From Elysia crispata (Eukaryota; Mollusca; Gastropoda; Plakobranchidae), in the NCBI GenBank assembly GCA_033675545.1, contig JAWDGP010001095.1:58501-122500 (forward strand): a stretch of 64,000 nt of DNA, written 5' to 3'. Position numbers and translations under genes: made by a program. A model generated the notes under the pieces. That model was given only the letters and a program-made list of their open reading frames with translations. It had not been told where the DNA came from and did no database searches. Shown one piece after another: positions 16,972 through 30,137 of this stretch; positions within the stretch are counted from its first letter, which is position 1, and the number at the start of each line of letters is the position of its first letter.

Positions 16972-19900
16972 CTTAAATCATTAGAGCATTAGTTCTAACC
17001 TTCAGTATTATAATTCGTTAAAAATGGAGATATTAGTTCTAACCTTCAGTATTAAAAACGTTAAAGATGGAGACATTAGTTCTAACCTTCAGTACCCTAA
17101 ATCGTTAAAGATAGAGACACCAGTTCTAACCTTCAGAGCCCTAAATCGTTAAAGATAGAGACATTAGTTCTAACCTTCAATACCCTTAATCGTTAAAGAT
17201 AGAGACATTAGTTCTAACCTTCAGAGCCCTAAATCGTTAAAGATAAACACATTAGTTCTAACCTTAAGTATTATAAAACGTCAAAGATAGACACAGTTCT
17301 AACCTTCAGTACCCTAAATCGTTAAAGATAGAGACACCAGTTCTAACCTTCAGAGCCCTAAATCGTTAAAGATAGAGACATTAGTTCTAACCTTCAATAC
17401 CCTTAATCGTTAAAGATAGAGACATTAGTTCTAACCTTCAGTATTAAAAACGTTAAAGATAGAGACATTAGTTCTAACCTTCAGTACTCTAAATCGTTAA
17501 AGATAGAGACTTTAGTTCTAACCTTCAATACCCTTAATTGTTAAAGATAGAGACATTAGTTCTAACCTTCAGAGCCCTAAATCGTTAAAGATAGAGACTT
17601 TAGTTCTAACCTTCAATACCCTTAATTGTTAAAGATAGAGACATTAGTTCTAACCTTCAGAGCCCTAAATCGTTAAAGATAAACACATTAGTTCTAACCT
17701 TCAGTACCCTAAATCGTTAAAGATAGAGACATTAGTTCTAAACTTCAGTACCCTAAATGTTAAAGATAGAGACATTAGTTCTAACCTTCAATACCCTTAA
17801 TCGTTAAAGATAGAGACATTAGTTCTAACCTTCAGTACCCTAAATCGTTAAAGATAGAGACATTAGTTCTAACCTTCAGTATTAAAAACGTTAAAGATAG
17901 AGACATTAGTTCTAACCTTCAGTACTCTAAATCGTTAAAGATAGAGACTTTAGTTCTAACCTTCAATACCCTTAATTGTTAAAGATAGAGACATTAGTTC
18001 TAACCTTCAGAGCCCTAAATCGTTAAAGATAGAGACTTTAGTTCTAACCTTCAATACCCTTAATTGTTAAAGATAGAGACATTAGTTCTAACCTTCAGAG
18101 CCCTAAATCGTTAAAGATAAACACATTAGTTCTAACCTTCAGTACCCTAAATCGTTAAAGATAGAGACATTAGTTCTAAACTTCAGTACCCTAAATGTTA
18201 AAGATAGAGACATTAGTTCTAAACTTCAGTACCCTAAATGTTAAAGATAGAGACATTAGTTCTAACCTTCAGAGCCCTAAATGTTAAAGATAGAGACATT
18301 AGTTCTAACCTTCAGAGCCCTAAATCGTTAAAGATAGAGACATTAGTTCTAACCTTCAGAGCCCTAAATCGTTAAAGATAGAGACATTAGTTCTAACCTT
18401 CAGAGCCCTAAATCGTTAAAGATAGAGACATTAGTTCTAAACTTCAGTACCCTAAATGTTAAAGATAGAGACATTAGTTCTAACCTTCGGAGCCCTAAAT
18501 GTTTAAGATAGAGACATTAGTTCTAACCTTCAGAGCCCTAAATGTTAAAGATAGAGACATTAGTTCTAAACTTCAGTACCCTAAACGTTAAAGATAGAGA
18601 CAGTAGTTCTAAACTTCAGTACCCTAAATGTTAAAGATAGAGACATTAGTTCTAACCTTCAGAGCCCTAAATGTTAAAGATAGAGACATTAGTTCTAAAC
18701 TTCAGTACCCTAAATGTTAAAGATAGAGACATTAGTTCTAACCTTCAGAGCCCTAAATGTTAAAGATAGAGACATTAGTTCTAACCTTCAGAGCCCTAAA
18801 TCGTTAAAGATAGAGACATTAGTTCTAAACTTCAGTACCCTAAATGTTAAAGATAGAGACATTAGTTCTAACCTTCAGAGCCCTAAATGTTAAAGATAGA
18901 GACATTAGTTCTAACCTTCAGAGCCCTAAATGTTAAAGATAGAGACATTAGTTCTAACCTTCAGAGCCCTAAATCGTTAAAGATAGAGACATTAGTTCTA
19001 ACCTTCAGAGCCCTAAATGTTAAAGATAGAGACATTAGTTCTAACCTTCAGAGCCCTAAATCGTTAAAGATAGAGACATTAGTTCTAACCTTCAGAGCCC
19101 TAAATCGTTAAAGATAGAGACTTTAGTTCTAACCTTCAATACCCTTAATTGTTAAAGATAGAGACATTAGTTCTAACCTTCAGAGCCCTAAATCGTTAAA
19201 GATAAACACATTAGTTCTAACCTTCAGTACCCTAAATCGTTAAAGATAGAGACATTAGTTCTAAACTTCAGTACCCTAAATGTTAAAGATAGAGACATTA
19301 GTTCTAACCTTCAGTATTAAAGACGTTAAAGATAGAGACATTAGTTCTAAACTTCAGTACCCTAAATGTTAAAGATAGAGACATTAGTTCTAACCTTCAG
19401 AGCCCTAAATGTTAAAGATAGAGACATTAGTTCTAAACTTCAGTACCCTAAACGTTAAAGATAGAGACAGTAGTTCTAAACTTCAGTACCCTAAATGTTA
19501 AAGATAGAGACATTAGTTCTAACCTTCAGAGCCCTAAATGTTAAAGATAGAGACATTAGTTCTAAACTTCAGTACCCTAAATGTTAAAGATAGAGACATT
19601 AGTTCTAACCTTCAGAGCCCTAAATGTTAAAGATAGAGACATTAGTTCTAACCTTCAGAGCCCTAAATATTAAAGATAGAGACATTAGTTCTAACCTTCA
19701 GAGCCCTAAATCGTTAAAGATAGAGACATTAGTTCTAAACTTCAGTACCCTAAATGTTTAAGATAGAGACATTAGTTCTAACCTTCAGAGCCCTAAATGT
19801 TAAAGATAGAGACATTAGTTCTAACCTTCAGAGCCCTAAATGTTAAAGATAGAGACATTAGTTCTAACCTTCAGAGCCCTAAATCGTTAAAGATAGAGAC

Positions 19901-20036
19901 ATTAGTTCTAACCTTCAGAGCCCTAAATGTTAAAGATAGAGACATTAGTTCTAACCTTCAGTACCCTAAATTGTTAGAGACAGAGACATAATTTAAATCT
20001 TCAACACCCTAAATTGTTGAGAGTTAAGCATGAATA
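16972..20036. repeat. 43/44-bp satellite, about 70 copies with higher-order structure
   Basis: Unit core is GTTAAAGATAGAGACATTAG then TTCTAACCTTCAGAGCCC and TAAAT or TAAATC. Monomers ending TAAATGTT are 43 bp and those ending TAAATCGTT are 44 bp. Monomer types differ at fixed sites (CAGAGCC, CAGTACC, CAATACCCTTAAT, CAGTATTAAAAAC) and recur in the same order: a block near 17481 repeats at 17919 (438 bp, ten monomers), and one near 18581 repeats at 19448 (867 bp, twenty monomers). The left edge is degenerate; diverged monomers trail to about 20100 on the right. Short Leu/Thr/Ser-rich ORFs are repeat translations. Confidence 0.97.
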
Positions 20037-22998
20037 TTAACTTTCAGGTTCCTAAATAAATATTTAAAACTAAACATGACTGTTAACATTTAGAACTTTA
20101 AAGCTCTAGAGCGAAGCAAGAGTTTTAACCTGTAGTGATGCAAATTTATTTTTCAAAATAAGCGAGCTTTAATATGCACACTACTTTTAGTTTATGACAG
20201 ATAAGTTGTATCCTATTTGTTACATTCAAAGCTATTGAACGGTTTCGTTAATTATTAAGTTTTCCGCCTTGACTTCTAATTTACTTATAAATCCGCAGCA
20301 AATCAAAATCTTCATTTCTCTTATATTCTGAAGAATGCGTGATTTCTGTGCCTAAATAATGAAACTGCTACAGATAAATAAATTTTAGCTTCAGTACTAT
20401 CAAGCTAAACAAAATAAAATCCTGGTGAGGAAAGCTTTAAATTAAGCAAAACTTAGTGCGTTCTAACCGCATTGCTGTAAACTGGGGTTAATTACAAGAT
20501 CATAGATAGTTTCCATTGTTTTTTAGTGAACAACTTGTGTACCTTATAACGATTTTCATCCCCCAATATTCAGAGCTTTTACAATAGGAGATTAGCTTTT
20601 TAGTGCTGCTAATCCCGTGGTTCCACCGACCCTACACCCAGCTCTAGCAATAGGCGTTAGGTTCAAATCATAACGATGTTGCGCTCTGCCACTGCCTTAC
20701 TCTAAGTAATGATCAGTTAATTTTAGTTATGTATTTATATGTTATATAGATGTGTCATGATATTTACCACGTGAAAACTACATCTGTAACTCGAACCGGG
20801 TAAAGAGACAACTTTGTAATTCTTTGATAAATGGAAACCTTGCGAAATGTACAGTGGAGTAGATGAGACAGATTTAGATTAAATCAGAAGCTTGAAGTGT
20901 TTGACTCTAACTCAAAAATCCACAGCAGAAAGTAAACAAAATCCTTACACCAAGAAGGCTGCAACTGCAGTGAGGTAAACAGCACAACGCAATTAGATGT
21001 TCATGTATTTCTAAGTACTTATAGAACCTGATTTAACCATATCTTGTCGTCAGACATAACTCCAATGTCTGGACAGAATCTATAATCTTGTACTCTGCAT
21101 CATGTCTCCAAACCTCACTGCGTTGAGCAAATCGACGCCCAGCTGTTACCAATCGAGACTCGTCGCTAAAAAAAAAAACAAAGGAAAAAAATCCGAGAGA
21201 ATATATTAAGGATTTGCGACAATTATGAGTGAGTCTCTTTAATTGGCAGGTAAAATCAAACATTCAAAGCCATAAAAGAAAATAAGCAGAATTGGCAAAG
21301 AAACACGGGCGCTTGTATATACAGGTGTATAATCCTTTACTACTAAATAGCGTGCTAAAACCTATCCAAATTGTACCCGATAACGTGCTCTATAAGCGTC
21401 AGAGCTAAATAATTACTCAGAGCCAGACTTTCTCGATGCTTTAAACCTGTGACAACGAAACATAATTAATTCTCTTCATAGTTATTTCAAGATACGCCGT
21501 ACATCTTCGAGTGCTGTTAGCCCTGAGCTCAAAACTTAGGATTTCCATTAATATAATTATTGATATAGTAGACTACAATAGACTAACTGTTATTCACTAA
21601 ACAAATACTATTTCTCTTCTGGTTGCTTGGCGTAGGCGTAATGCAATCACAGTTCATTCGCACTCAGCCTTGCCCTTTGCGTGAACGCTCTACCTCAATT
21701 GATTGTTTTATGGTCCCTGTAAACTGAATTCAAGTCAAAAACTCGCCAGATGACTGTACTGCCGCATTTTTAATTACTTGTACTGAGATGAATGAGGTGG
21801 AAGGAGAGGGGCAGCTCACCGGGTGGTAGTCTGGTGCAAATGCTGTGTCTCGGTGAAAATTGAATGAGTGTTCTCTAAACGCATAAATAGCGCACGACGC
21901 ACGCATGAACTCAGGCGTTAAAACTACCACAGATGTGCGTTAGTTGTAAACTAGTACAGGTTAGCGGGCTTCTCTTGTGCTAACCCCCGTAGTTAGTCAA
22001 GCCTTCGAGGTTTTTATTTCGGCGAGGATTGGGAATGGTTTTTATGATGAAACCAAACGTAAAAACTAAGCACTGTATATTGGGAGATACCATGAAATAC
22101 ACACTGTTACTGTGACTGTGAGCACTGTACTCACACACCAGTCTAAACTGGCAGCAAAGAGAACTTATCAAGAAGTCGTACATAGTTAGCACGCAGCAAA
22201 TCATCCTAAAACTTTTTTTTATTATTCTTTTTAAGTTTAGTTAAATCTGTAAATTTTTTTTCTTTCCTTTTTTTTTTTTTTTATTATTATTGCTGTTTAT
22301 TAGATGTAAATAAAACTTCTAGAGAAGCTCCAAATAATGAGATGAAATTAAGCAGAGAGCTACCTGTGAACCAGTACATGATTCTATTGTTTGTAGTATT
22401 AGGCTAAGTAGATTGGAAACAATTGAATGTGCGAGTTAATCGTTCGAGCATCCGAGAGCGAGTACAAGGCGATCAAGCACTAAACATCACCGGTATAACT
22501 GGGTTATCGTAGAGGAACATTTTATACTTGTATTCTTTAGTTTCGAAGAGTTTCATGGCAAAAAAAAAAATAATAATCATGTACCCATGTCACTGATGTA
22601 GTAAAACATTATGTTTCTCTAGTTTGGCTTTATATTGTTCCATATAACTTCTCCGCGTTTTTGTACCTATCTATAACTTTTCACTCTATCTCACCCCCTC
22701 CACCTGTTCTTCCTCTATTTACGTGTCTTTCAGATATTCTGTTTCACTCGCGTTATAAATGTGCAAGGTCAGTCCAGTGCAAAGACAAAAGGTAAAAAAA
22801 ACAAAAACAAAACAACAGCAACCAAACCTACAAAATAATATTCAATAGCTATGCCTACAAAAGCACACAAATAACAACTGCAACAACAAAACTAACGTAC
22901 ACTAAAGCAACAAGATTGATCATCACGTTTTTTTTGTATCGCACTTTTTTACGAATTTGATCAATTCACTGAATGAGTCACTTTCTCGACTGCTGTCG
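20037..22998. other. AT-rich single-copy DNA between two satellites
   Basis: No ORF above 76 codons. Poly(T)/TTA near 22260-22290 and CAA-rich sequence at about 22795-22910. A B-box-like GGTTCAAATC at 20661 lacks a convincing A box. No gene recognised. Confidence 0.6.
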
Positions 22999-24912
22999 TC
23001 TGTTGACATAAGATTGAGATTATCCTATTGCAGTCTGCTGATATAAGATTGAGATTCTCCTGTTGCAGTCAGCCGACATGAGACTGAGATTATCCTGTTG
23101 CAGTATGCTGACATAAGATTGAGATTATCCTGTTGCAGTCTGGTGACGTAAGATTGAGATTATCCTGTTGCAGTCTGCTGATATAAGATTGAGATCCCCC
23201 TGTTGCAGTCTGCTGATATAAGATTGAGATTATCCTGTTGCAGTCTGCTTGTATAAGATTGAGATCCTCCTGTTGCAGTCTGCTGATATAAGATTGAGAT
23301 TATCCTGTTGCAGTCTGCTGATATAAGATTGAGATCCTCCTGTTGCAGTCTGCTGATATAAGATTGAGATCCTCCTGTTGCAGTCTGCTGACATAAGATT
23401 GAGATTATCCTGTTGCAGTCTGCTGATATAAGATTGAGATTCTCCTGTTGCAGTCTGCTAACATGAGATTGAGATTGTCCTGTTGCAGTCTGCTGACATA
23501 AGATTGAGATCCTCCTGTTGCAGTCTGCTGACATGAGATTGAGATCCTCCTGTTCGAGTCTGCTGACATAAGATTGAGATTATCCTGTTGCAGTCTGCTG
23601 ACATGAGATTGAGATTATCCTGTTGCAGTCTGCTGACATGAGATGGAGATCCTCTTCTTTTAGTCTGCTGACACGAGATTGAGATTATCCTGTTGCAGTC
23701 TGCTGACATAAGATTGAGATTATCCTGTTGGAGTCTGCTGACATAAGATTGAGATTATCCTGTTGCAGTCTGCTGACATGAGATTGAGATTATCCTGTTG
23801 CAGTCTGCTGACATGAGATTGAGATTATCCTGTTGCAGTCTGCTGACATAAGATTGAGAATATCCTGTTGCAGTCTGCTGACATAAGATTGAGATTATCC
23901 TGTTGCAGTCTGCTGACATAAGATTGAGATTATCCTGTTGCAGTCTGCTGACATAAGATTGAGATTATCCTGTTGCAGTCTGCTGACATAAGATTGAGAT
24001 TATCCTGTTGCAGTCTGCTGACATAAGATTGAGATTATCCTGTTGCAGTCTGCTGACATGAGATGGAGATCCTCCTCTTTAATCTGCTGACATGAGCGTG
24101 AGATTCTCCTGTTGCAGTCTACGGACATAAGACTGAGATTCTCCTGTTGCAGTCTGCTGACATAAGATTGAGATTCTCCTGTTGCAGTCTGCTAACATGA
24201 GCTTGAAATGCTCCAGTTGCAGTCTACGGACATAAGATTGAGATTCTCCTCTTGCAGTCTGCTGACATGAGCTTGAGATTCTCCTGTTGCAGTCTACGGA
24301 CATAAGATTGAAACTCTCCTCTTGCAGTCTGCTGACATTAGCTTGAGATTCTCCTGTTGCAGTCTACGGACATAAGATTGAGATTCTCCTGTTTCAGTCT
24401 ACGGACATAAGATTGAGATTCTCCTGTTGCAGTCTACGGACATAAGATTAAGATTCTCTTGTTGCAGTCTGCTGACATGAGATGGAGATCCTCCTCTTTT
24501 AGTCTGCTGACATGAGCTTGAGATTCTCCTGTTGCAGTCTACGGACATAAGACTGAGATTCTCCTGTTGCAGTCTACGGACATAAGATTGAAACTCTCCT
24601 CTTGCAGTCTGCTGACATTAGCTTGAGATTCTCCTGTTGCAGTCTACGGACATAAGATTGAGATTCTCCTGTTGCAGTCTACGGACATAAGATTGAGATT
24701 CTCCTGTTGCAGTCTACGGACATAAGATTGAGATTCTCCTGTTGCAGTCTTCGGACATAAGATTAAGATTCTCCTGTTGCAGACTGCGGACATGAGATGG
24801 AGATCCTCCTCTTTTAGTCTGCTGACATGAGCTTGAGATTCTCCTGTTGCAGTCTACGGACATAAGGTTGAGATCCTCCTGCTGCAGGTTGCTGACTTGA
24901 GATGGAGATCCG
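22999..24912. repeat. 35-bp satellite, about 54 copies in two subfamilies
   Basis: Unit core is CTGCTGACATAAGATTGAG then ATTATCCTGTTGCAGT. The left half is dominated by CTGCTGACATA or CTGATATA monomers; from about 24115 a CTACGGACATA subfamily takes over. A distinctive GACATGAGATGGAGATCC monomer occurs at 23635, 24055, 24474 and 24789: spacings of 420, 419 and 315 bp, or 12, 12 (one base deleted) and 9 monomers. Minus-strand ORFs are repeat translations that cycle through all three frames. Confidence 0.97.
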
Positions 24913-25605
<693 letters not shown>

Positions 25606-27746
25606 GCATAATATGAAATCCAGTAATATCTACGTCACGCCTGAACTCCAGGTATTATAGCCAAGGCCGTGCCAAATTGGTGGAGAATTATAATGGTCTT
25701 ATTGCGGTCAGTGATCGGCTGGACGCTACAGTGTGTGGGAGGAGTGATAGTCGCTGACCCAAGCTTTCACAGCAATTAGCGCCATGCTAGTTAGACCTTA
25801 CCGTAGTCTTGTAGCTGGGAGACTATTTTTCAAGGATATTCCAGTTACAAACCAGGCAGATACAATTATTGTGCTAGTGAAGAAATGAAGAATGGAGATA
25901 TAAAGATCGAGAAAAAAAGAGGGAGAGATAGAGGGAAAGAGAGGAGGGAGATTGAGAGAGGAAAAGAGAGGGTGGGGGGTTGGAATCTGGTACCACTAGT
26001 CAGTGATCAAACTGATTCGGTCTGAGTTCTGTGTGGGCAGATGTCCGAATCACCTTACTCATGCCTCATGTGCAGGTATAAACTTAGTCACAGAAAGCAG
26101 CCCTCAATTCTTTTAATAGACTAGTATTTTCAACAAAGACTAGGCGCGTCAGACTAAAAAAGAAGGGCGAGAGATTCTGTAAGTGTGAACTGAATTTTTA
26201 AGTATTAAGAATAAACGACCAAAATTAAAGTCTAGATTACTTACTTCTCTATTTAATAAATTGATGTTCAACTTCAGTCATTTGCACACTAACAGGATTA
26301 ATTAGACATCATTTTTTTTTATAGATATGATGTAAGAGCCTGGAATAATCATCATTTATGCTAGAATGGTCAAGTTAGCGTAAAAATCAACCGACTGTTA
26401 CTGAAAAAAAAACCCAAACTTTTTTGTTGTTGTTTGAAATTTAGATATTCAAGTACACTTTTTTTTTTTTGGAGGGAGTCAAGTAGACTAATGCCAAAAT
26501 TTTTGTCTTAAGTCCAGCCTCGAGGCTGAAGGTCAACATTTTTATTTGATTCATATTTTTTTCCCTGTGTGATACTTCCATCTGCAATTCCATATTGTAT
26601 CTCCTCTGGACTGCCTGGTGAGGCATTACAGGTCCTTTTTTTTCGAAAAGGTAAAACAAACCAGTAGAGCAATTATGATATTACTAGCGAGGTGTCGCAT
26701 TTAATGACATGACAACTATTAACTTAACTTTATCTTATGATATGTTGTTCAGACAGAGAGAAATTAAAATTCTTTTGCGAAGTTTTGTGCCGAACATGAA
26801 AACAAATTGCCAAAGACTTAGCAAATCTATCTTATATGGGGGCAGTATGGGTGTGTGTTCGTGTGTGGGGGGGGGGGATAAAAGTCTTATTCCAGCGCCA
26901 CTTTGAATGAAGAGCAAGAAATATAGGGACCTATGTGAAAAGTCACAAGTGCAATTACAATAGAAACAGAAACACTCGCAAGAGTAACACAAATAACAAC
27001 AATAGCAACAACAACAAAAGAGCAACAGCAGAGACAGGACAAAGCAAAACATGGTAGCAAGAAAACGCGATAAGAAAAATACTAAAGGATACCACTCAGG
27101 GTCGGGATTTCTCAAGCTTTATTCTTTAGATATCATTAACATTTTTCCAACCTGCACTTAGGAGCAATAACAAAATTCACAAAAATGCGAATCAGTGTGC
27201 AGCAAATGTTAGAGATTATGTAATTGCTGGCACGTGCTTCCACCATGCATCACTGTCCGTGTATTATTGGTCCGTGAGCTGAAACCACTGACATTAGTGA
27301 CATGTCACTCCCGATAGAGGATGGGCAGGCATAAACGCATAACTCTTGTAGGCGACGGGGATAGATTTTCAACTACTCGAATGTTAAGCATCCCATCGGT
27401 CGGTCTCCAATGTGAAATTTCTGAAAGTGTTGAGCTTGCAGCTAGGGAGCTTCTCGAGTTGACGTGGGTGTATGTTTACGGTATTCTAGATTGTTCCTTG
27501 ACCTATATATGTGTGCTCTTTGTGGCGTGAAATGTTGAGCTAGTTTGATTTTTCAGGTGGCCTGGTACAATGTTAGTATTCAGCGTCGTCGAGGAGGCTT
27601 GGGGCGTTTGCGCTTTTGGCCTAATGCCATGCTGTGCATGCAGCAACGGGTAGTATAAGTATTAAAAACATGTCACCACCATGTGGCGTTAACAAGTTCA
27701 TGTAACAGCTTTTGAGTTTTTCTCACATTTGGATATTTTTTTCTAG
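25606..27746. other. single-copy DNA
   Basis: Holds purine-rich sequence near 25880-25980, T runs near 26460, G13 at about 26866-26878 and CAA-rich sequence near 26990-27030. The end (27700-27746) is a pyrimidine-rich tract ending TTTTTTTCTAG, a good splice acceptor for the next feature. No ORF above 126 codons; none recognisable. Confidence 0.55.
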
Positions 27747-27804
27747 GTTTCCGATAATCGCTTTATATGCCAGTCAAACAATTGTTCTCTTTAACTGAAA
27801 CAAG

Positions 27805-27930
27805 ATGAGTCAGTCCACTTTCAGAAGAGTCACCGAGGGTTTTTACATGTTAAAAAGAACGCCTTCATTGTCCCAGCATTTATCTAGGCAGTATCATTCG
27901 CACTTTGAGAAGGCGACTTCCCAACTGCAG
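27805..27930 (+). CDS. candidate first coding exon (42 codons, unknown protein)
   Basis: The exon would run 27747-27930. It is preceded by a polypyrimidine tract and CTAG at 27743-27746, and followed by CAACTGCAG|GTAGGT, a strong donor. The ATG at 27805 has A at -3 and is preceded by an in-frame TGA at 27796, so it is the natural start. It gives exactly 42 codons ending in phase 0. The peptide starts MSQSTFRRVTEGF and is rich in Arg, Lys, Ser and His with few acids, as in a mitochondrial presequence. I do not recognise the protein and found no following exon. This could also be a chance splice-site pair in non-coding DNA. Confidence 0.3.
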
Positions 27931-28850
27931 GTAGGTGCAGCGCACCACTTATACACAGCCGAGTGGACAAACAAACTTTGCCTCTAAGGATCGTTAAACA
28001 TTCATCAGCCGAACGGAGGGTGATCTTGGCTGTTCAAAGATATCAACGCCAAATGTCTCTATCGCTGGTCCGGCAAGTAGTCTTGTATACTCTGAATATC
28101 TTTCCCAATAATACTCAAAGCGGCCGAGGACACAAAATCGCTGCCATTAATCCCAAGCATCGCAGCACAATTATGGCCTTGACTTTTGTCGCAGACGACA
28201 AGACGGCGGTTTGTGTAGGCCCGCCATTTCAAACAAGAACTTTTAGGAAGCGATAACGACACAGGTGTTGATACAGATTGTATTTCGGCGTGACTTTTCA
28301 TATGAGCAAGATATCCGTTTCGAGATTACATTTACTAAACTGCCTTTTATTTCGATGAAGAGCGTTTATTTCATGATTGTTCTGTTTCAGATTCAGCCCT
28401 TTAAACAATATCTTTGAAAAGTAATGGTTTGAAAAGATTTATAGGAGGCCCTGCAATATAGTGCACAATAATGATAATGAAAGCCTCAGATAGACATCTT
28501 ACCTTTTAATAGTTGCATATCAGTTTTGTTGCGGTCTTTAGGAACAAGGGAGTTATATCTGTTGTGAAAGAACATAACCTTGCCGGAAACTTTGACCTTG
28601 AACTTCAACTCAAATTTGCACTGTAATTCCCACTAGTTTCCAAATATATCTCTTGAGATGCAGTTACAACAGGACAATGGCTTTTCCTGCTATTCCTGTG
28701 ATGTCTTTAAGCCAAGAAAAGTTCAACTACGGTAGCCTCTCTGTATTCTTCCTCACACAAATCCTATCTGTGCACTACGAGGACACCGCTCGCATATGAT
28801 GAGTTTGAAGAGACCCAGACTGAGTGATCAAATCAGTGAATCACTACACG
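27931..28850. other. single-copy DNA, moderate GC
   Basis: A 97-codon plus-strand ORF (27963-28256) overlaps here without recognisable domain or splice support. If the upstream exon is real this is intron. Confidence 0.5.
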
Positions 28851-29060
28851 GAATTGTAAGTTTCAGGCAGTGGCAAGAGCATTGTGCTCGGTATCCGGCG
28901 ATTTCGGGTTCGATTCCAGACAAGGCACTTACAATATTATTGTCATTGCCTTGGAGCAACACTCGCTCTGTCTCTGTAAAATGGGCACCCGATCACCAGC
29001 ACCCCCTGGAGTGAACTAACTCTTTGCATTGCGTGGACTTAACCCCAAGCAGACAGCGGA
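28851..29060 (+). mobile_element. tRNA-derived SINE candidate
   Basis: An A-box-like AGTGGCAAGAGCATTG (28872-28887) is followed by a perfect B box GGTTCGATTCC (28908-28918), and GTAAGT/ACTTAC ends can pair. Downstream, CAAGGCACTTAC and AAAATGGGCACCCG resemble the bodies of many invertebrate tRNA-derived SINEs (for example CAAGGCACTT...ATGGGTACC types). A (TA)n stretch near 29095-29109 may be the tail. No second copy or target-site duplication was confirmed, so the right boundary is approximate. Confidence 0.5.
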
Positions 29061-29572
29061 AACCAATAATTCAGAGTTCTCTAGTAATATACTGTATATA
29101 TATATATAATGTGTGCGATCTCCGGAAGAAGACTTGTCAGATATCTTATACAATATTTTAATTTAAAAAAATATAATTATCATTATTAGCGCCGTGACGC
29201 TCTGCGGAAGACCCGCACCCTATTCGCCTTTTTTCAGCTTTTAAGATTCTAGTACCGAGTAAATTACTGCGAGTGTAATGTCTAAAATGTGTATGAAACT
29301 TGTTGCTCGGGTACCGTTTTCGATTGGTTCCCCTCGTGAAGCCTCGTATCTTTGACTTCTATAGGTAAGATCGTTCAGATCCATACACCATGCTTTCCTT
29401 AGTGCTTCACTTGTGAAATCAAGCCTTCAGCGCTGAGGTAAATCCAGAGGATGCAGGAGCTACCAACGGTTATGTAACGAACTAACATTTCTTGCTGGGG
29501 CTGAAGCAAAGCAGGCAAGGCTCATACACAGTTCAGTCGATAATTGACCAGTCTCGTAAGTCTCAATGCCCC

Positions 29573-29575
<3 letters not shown>
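29061..29575. other. AT-rich single-copy DNA
   Basis: (TA)n near 29095-29109. Nothing else recognised. Confidence 0.55.
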
Positions 29576-29651
<76 letters not shown>

Positions 29652-29716
29652 TACCATGACTTGAAATTAAGGGATATGAGATAGATAGATAGATAGATAC
29701 CAAAGTGGGGGGGGGG

Positions 29717-29772
<56 letters not shown>

Positions 29773-29777
29773 AGAGA
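29576..29777. repeat. (CT)n(CA)n, (GATA)n, G10(GA)n cluster
   Basis: CT units at 29576-29628, CA at 29629-29651, ATAG tetranucleotides at 29678-29699, G10 at 29707-29716, then GA to about 29777 with GAGCGAGCG near the end. CT and GA blocks are inverted relative to each other across about 90 bp. Confidence 0.95.
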
Positions 29778-29990
29778 TGTATAGAAAAGAGATGGGTGTA
29801 GAGAGGAGTGAGAACTTACAAGCAGTCGGACAAGAAGACAAAGAAAAGTGTTTGAGAGAGACAGCAGCTCAAAGTGAGTGGATTAATTTAACAGCAAAAA
29901 AAAAGTGAAGAAGGAGATAGTAGGATCTGGGAGATATAAGATATAAAGAGAGAGGGAGGGAAAAATAATGGTAAAGCAGGGTAAGGAGAT

Positions 29991-30012
29991 AGACAGAGAG
30001 AGAGAGAGAGTC

Positions 30013-30051
<39 letters not shown>

Positions 30052-30052
30052 C

Positions 30053-30137
<85 letters not shown>
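29991..30137. repeat. (GA)n microsatellite with internal duplication
   Basis: GA units broken twice by GTCAGAGAAAG about 40 bp apart (30010, 30050), a small internal duplication, then perfect GA to about 30129. Confidence 0.95.

Noticed and set aside
20641..20700. B-box-like GGTTCAAATC as a tRNA or SINE
   Set aside because: No A box at suitable distance and no foldable arms.
16972..24912. Regularly spaced repeats resembling a CRISPR array
   Set aside because: Units are head-to-tail with no unique spacers and sit in a eukaryotic context; they are satellites.
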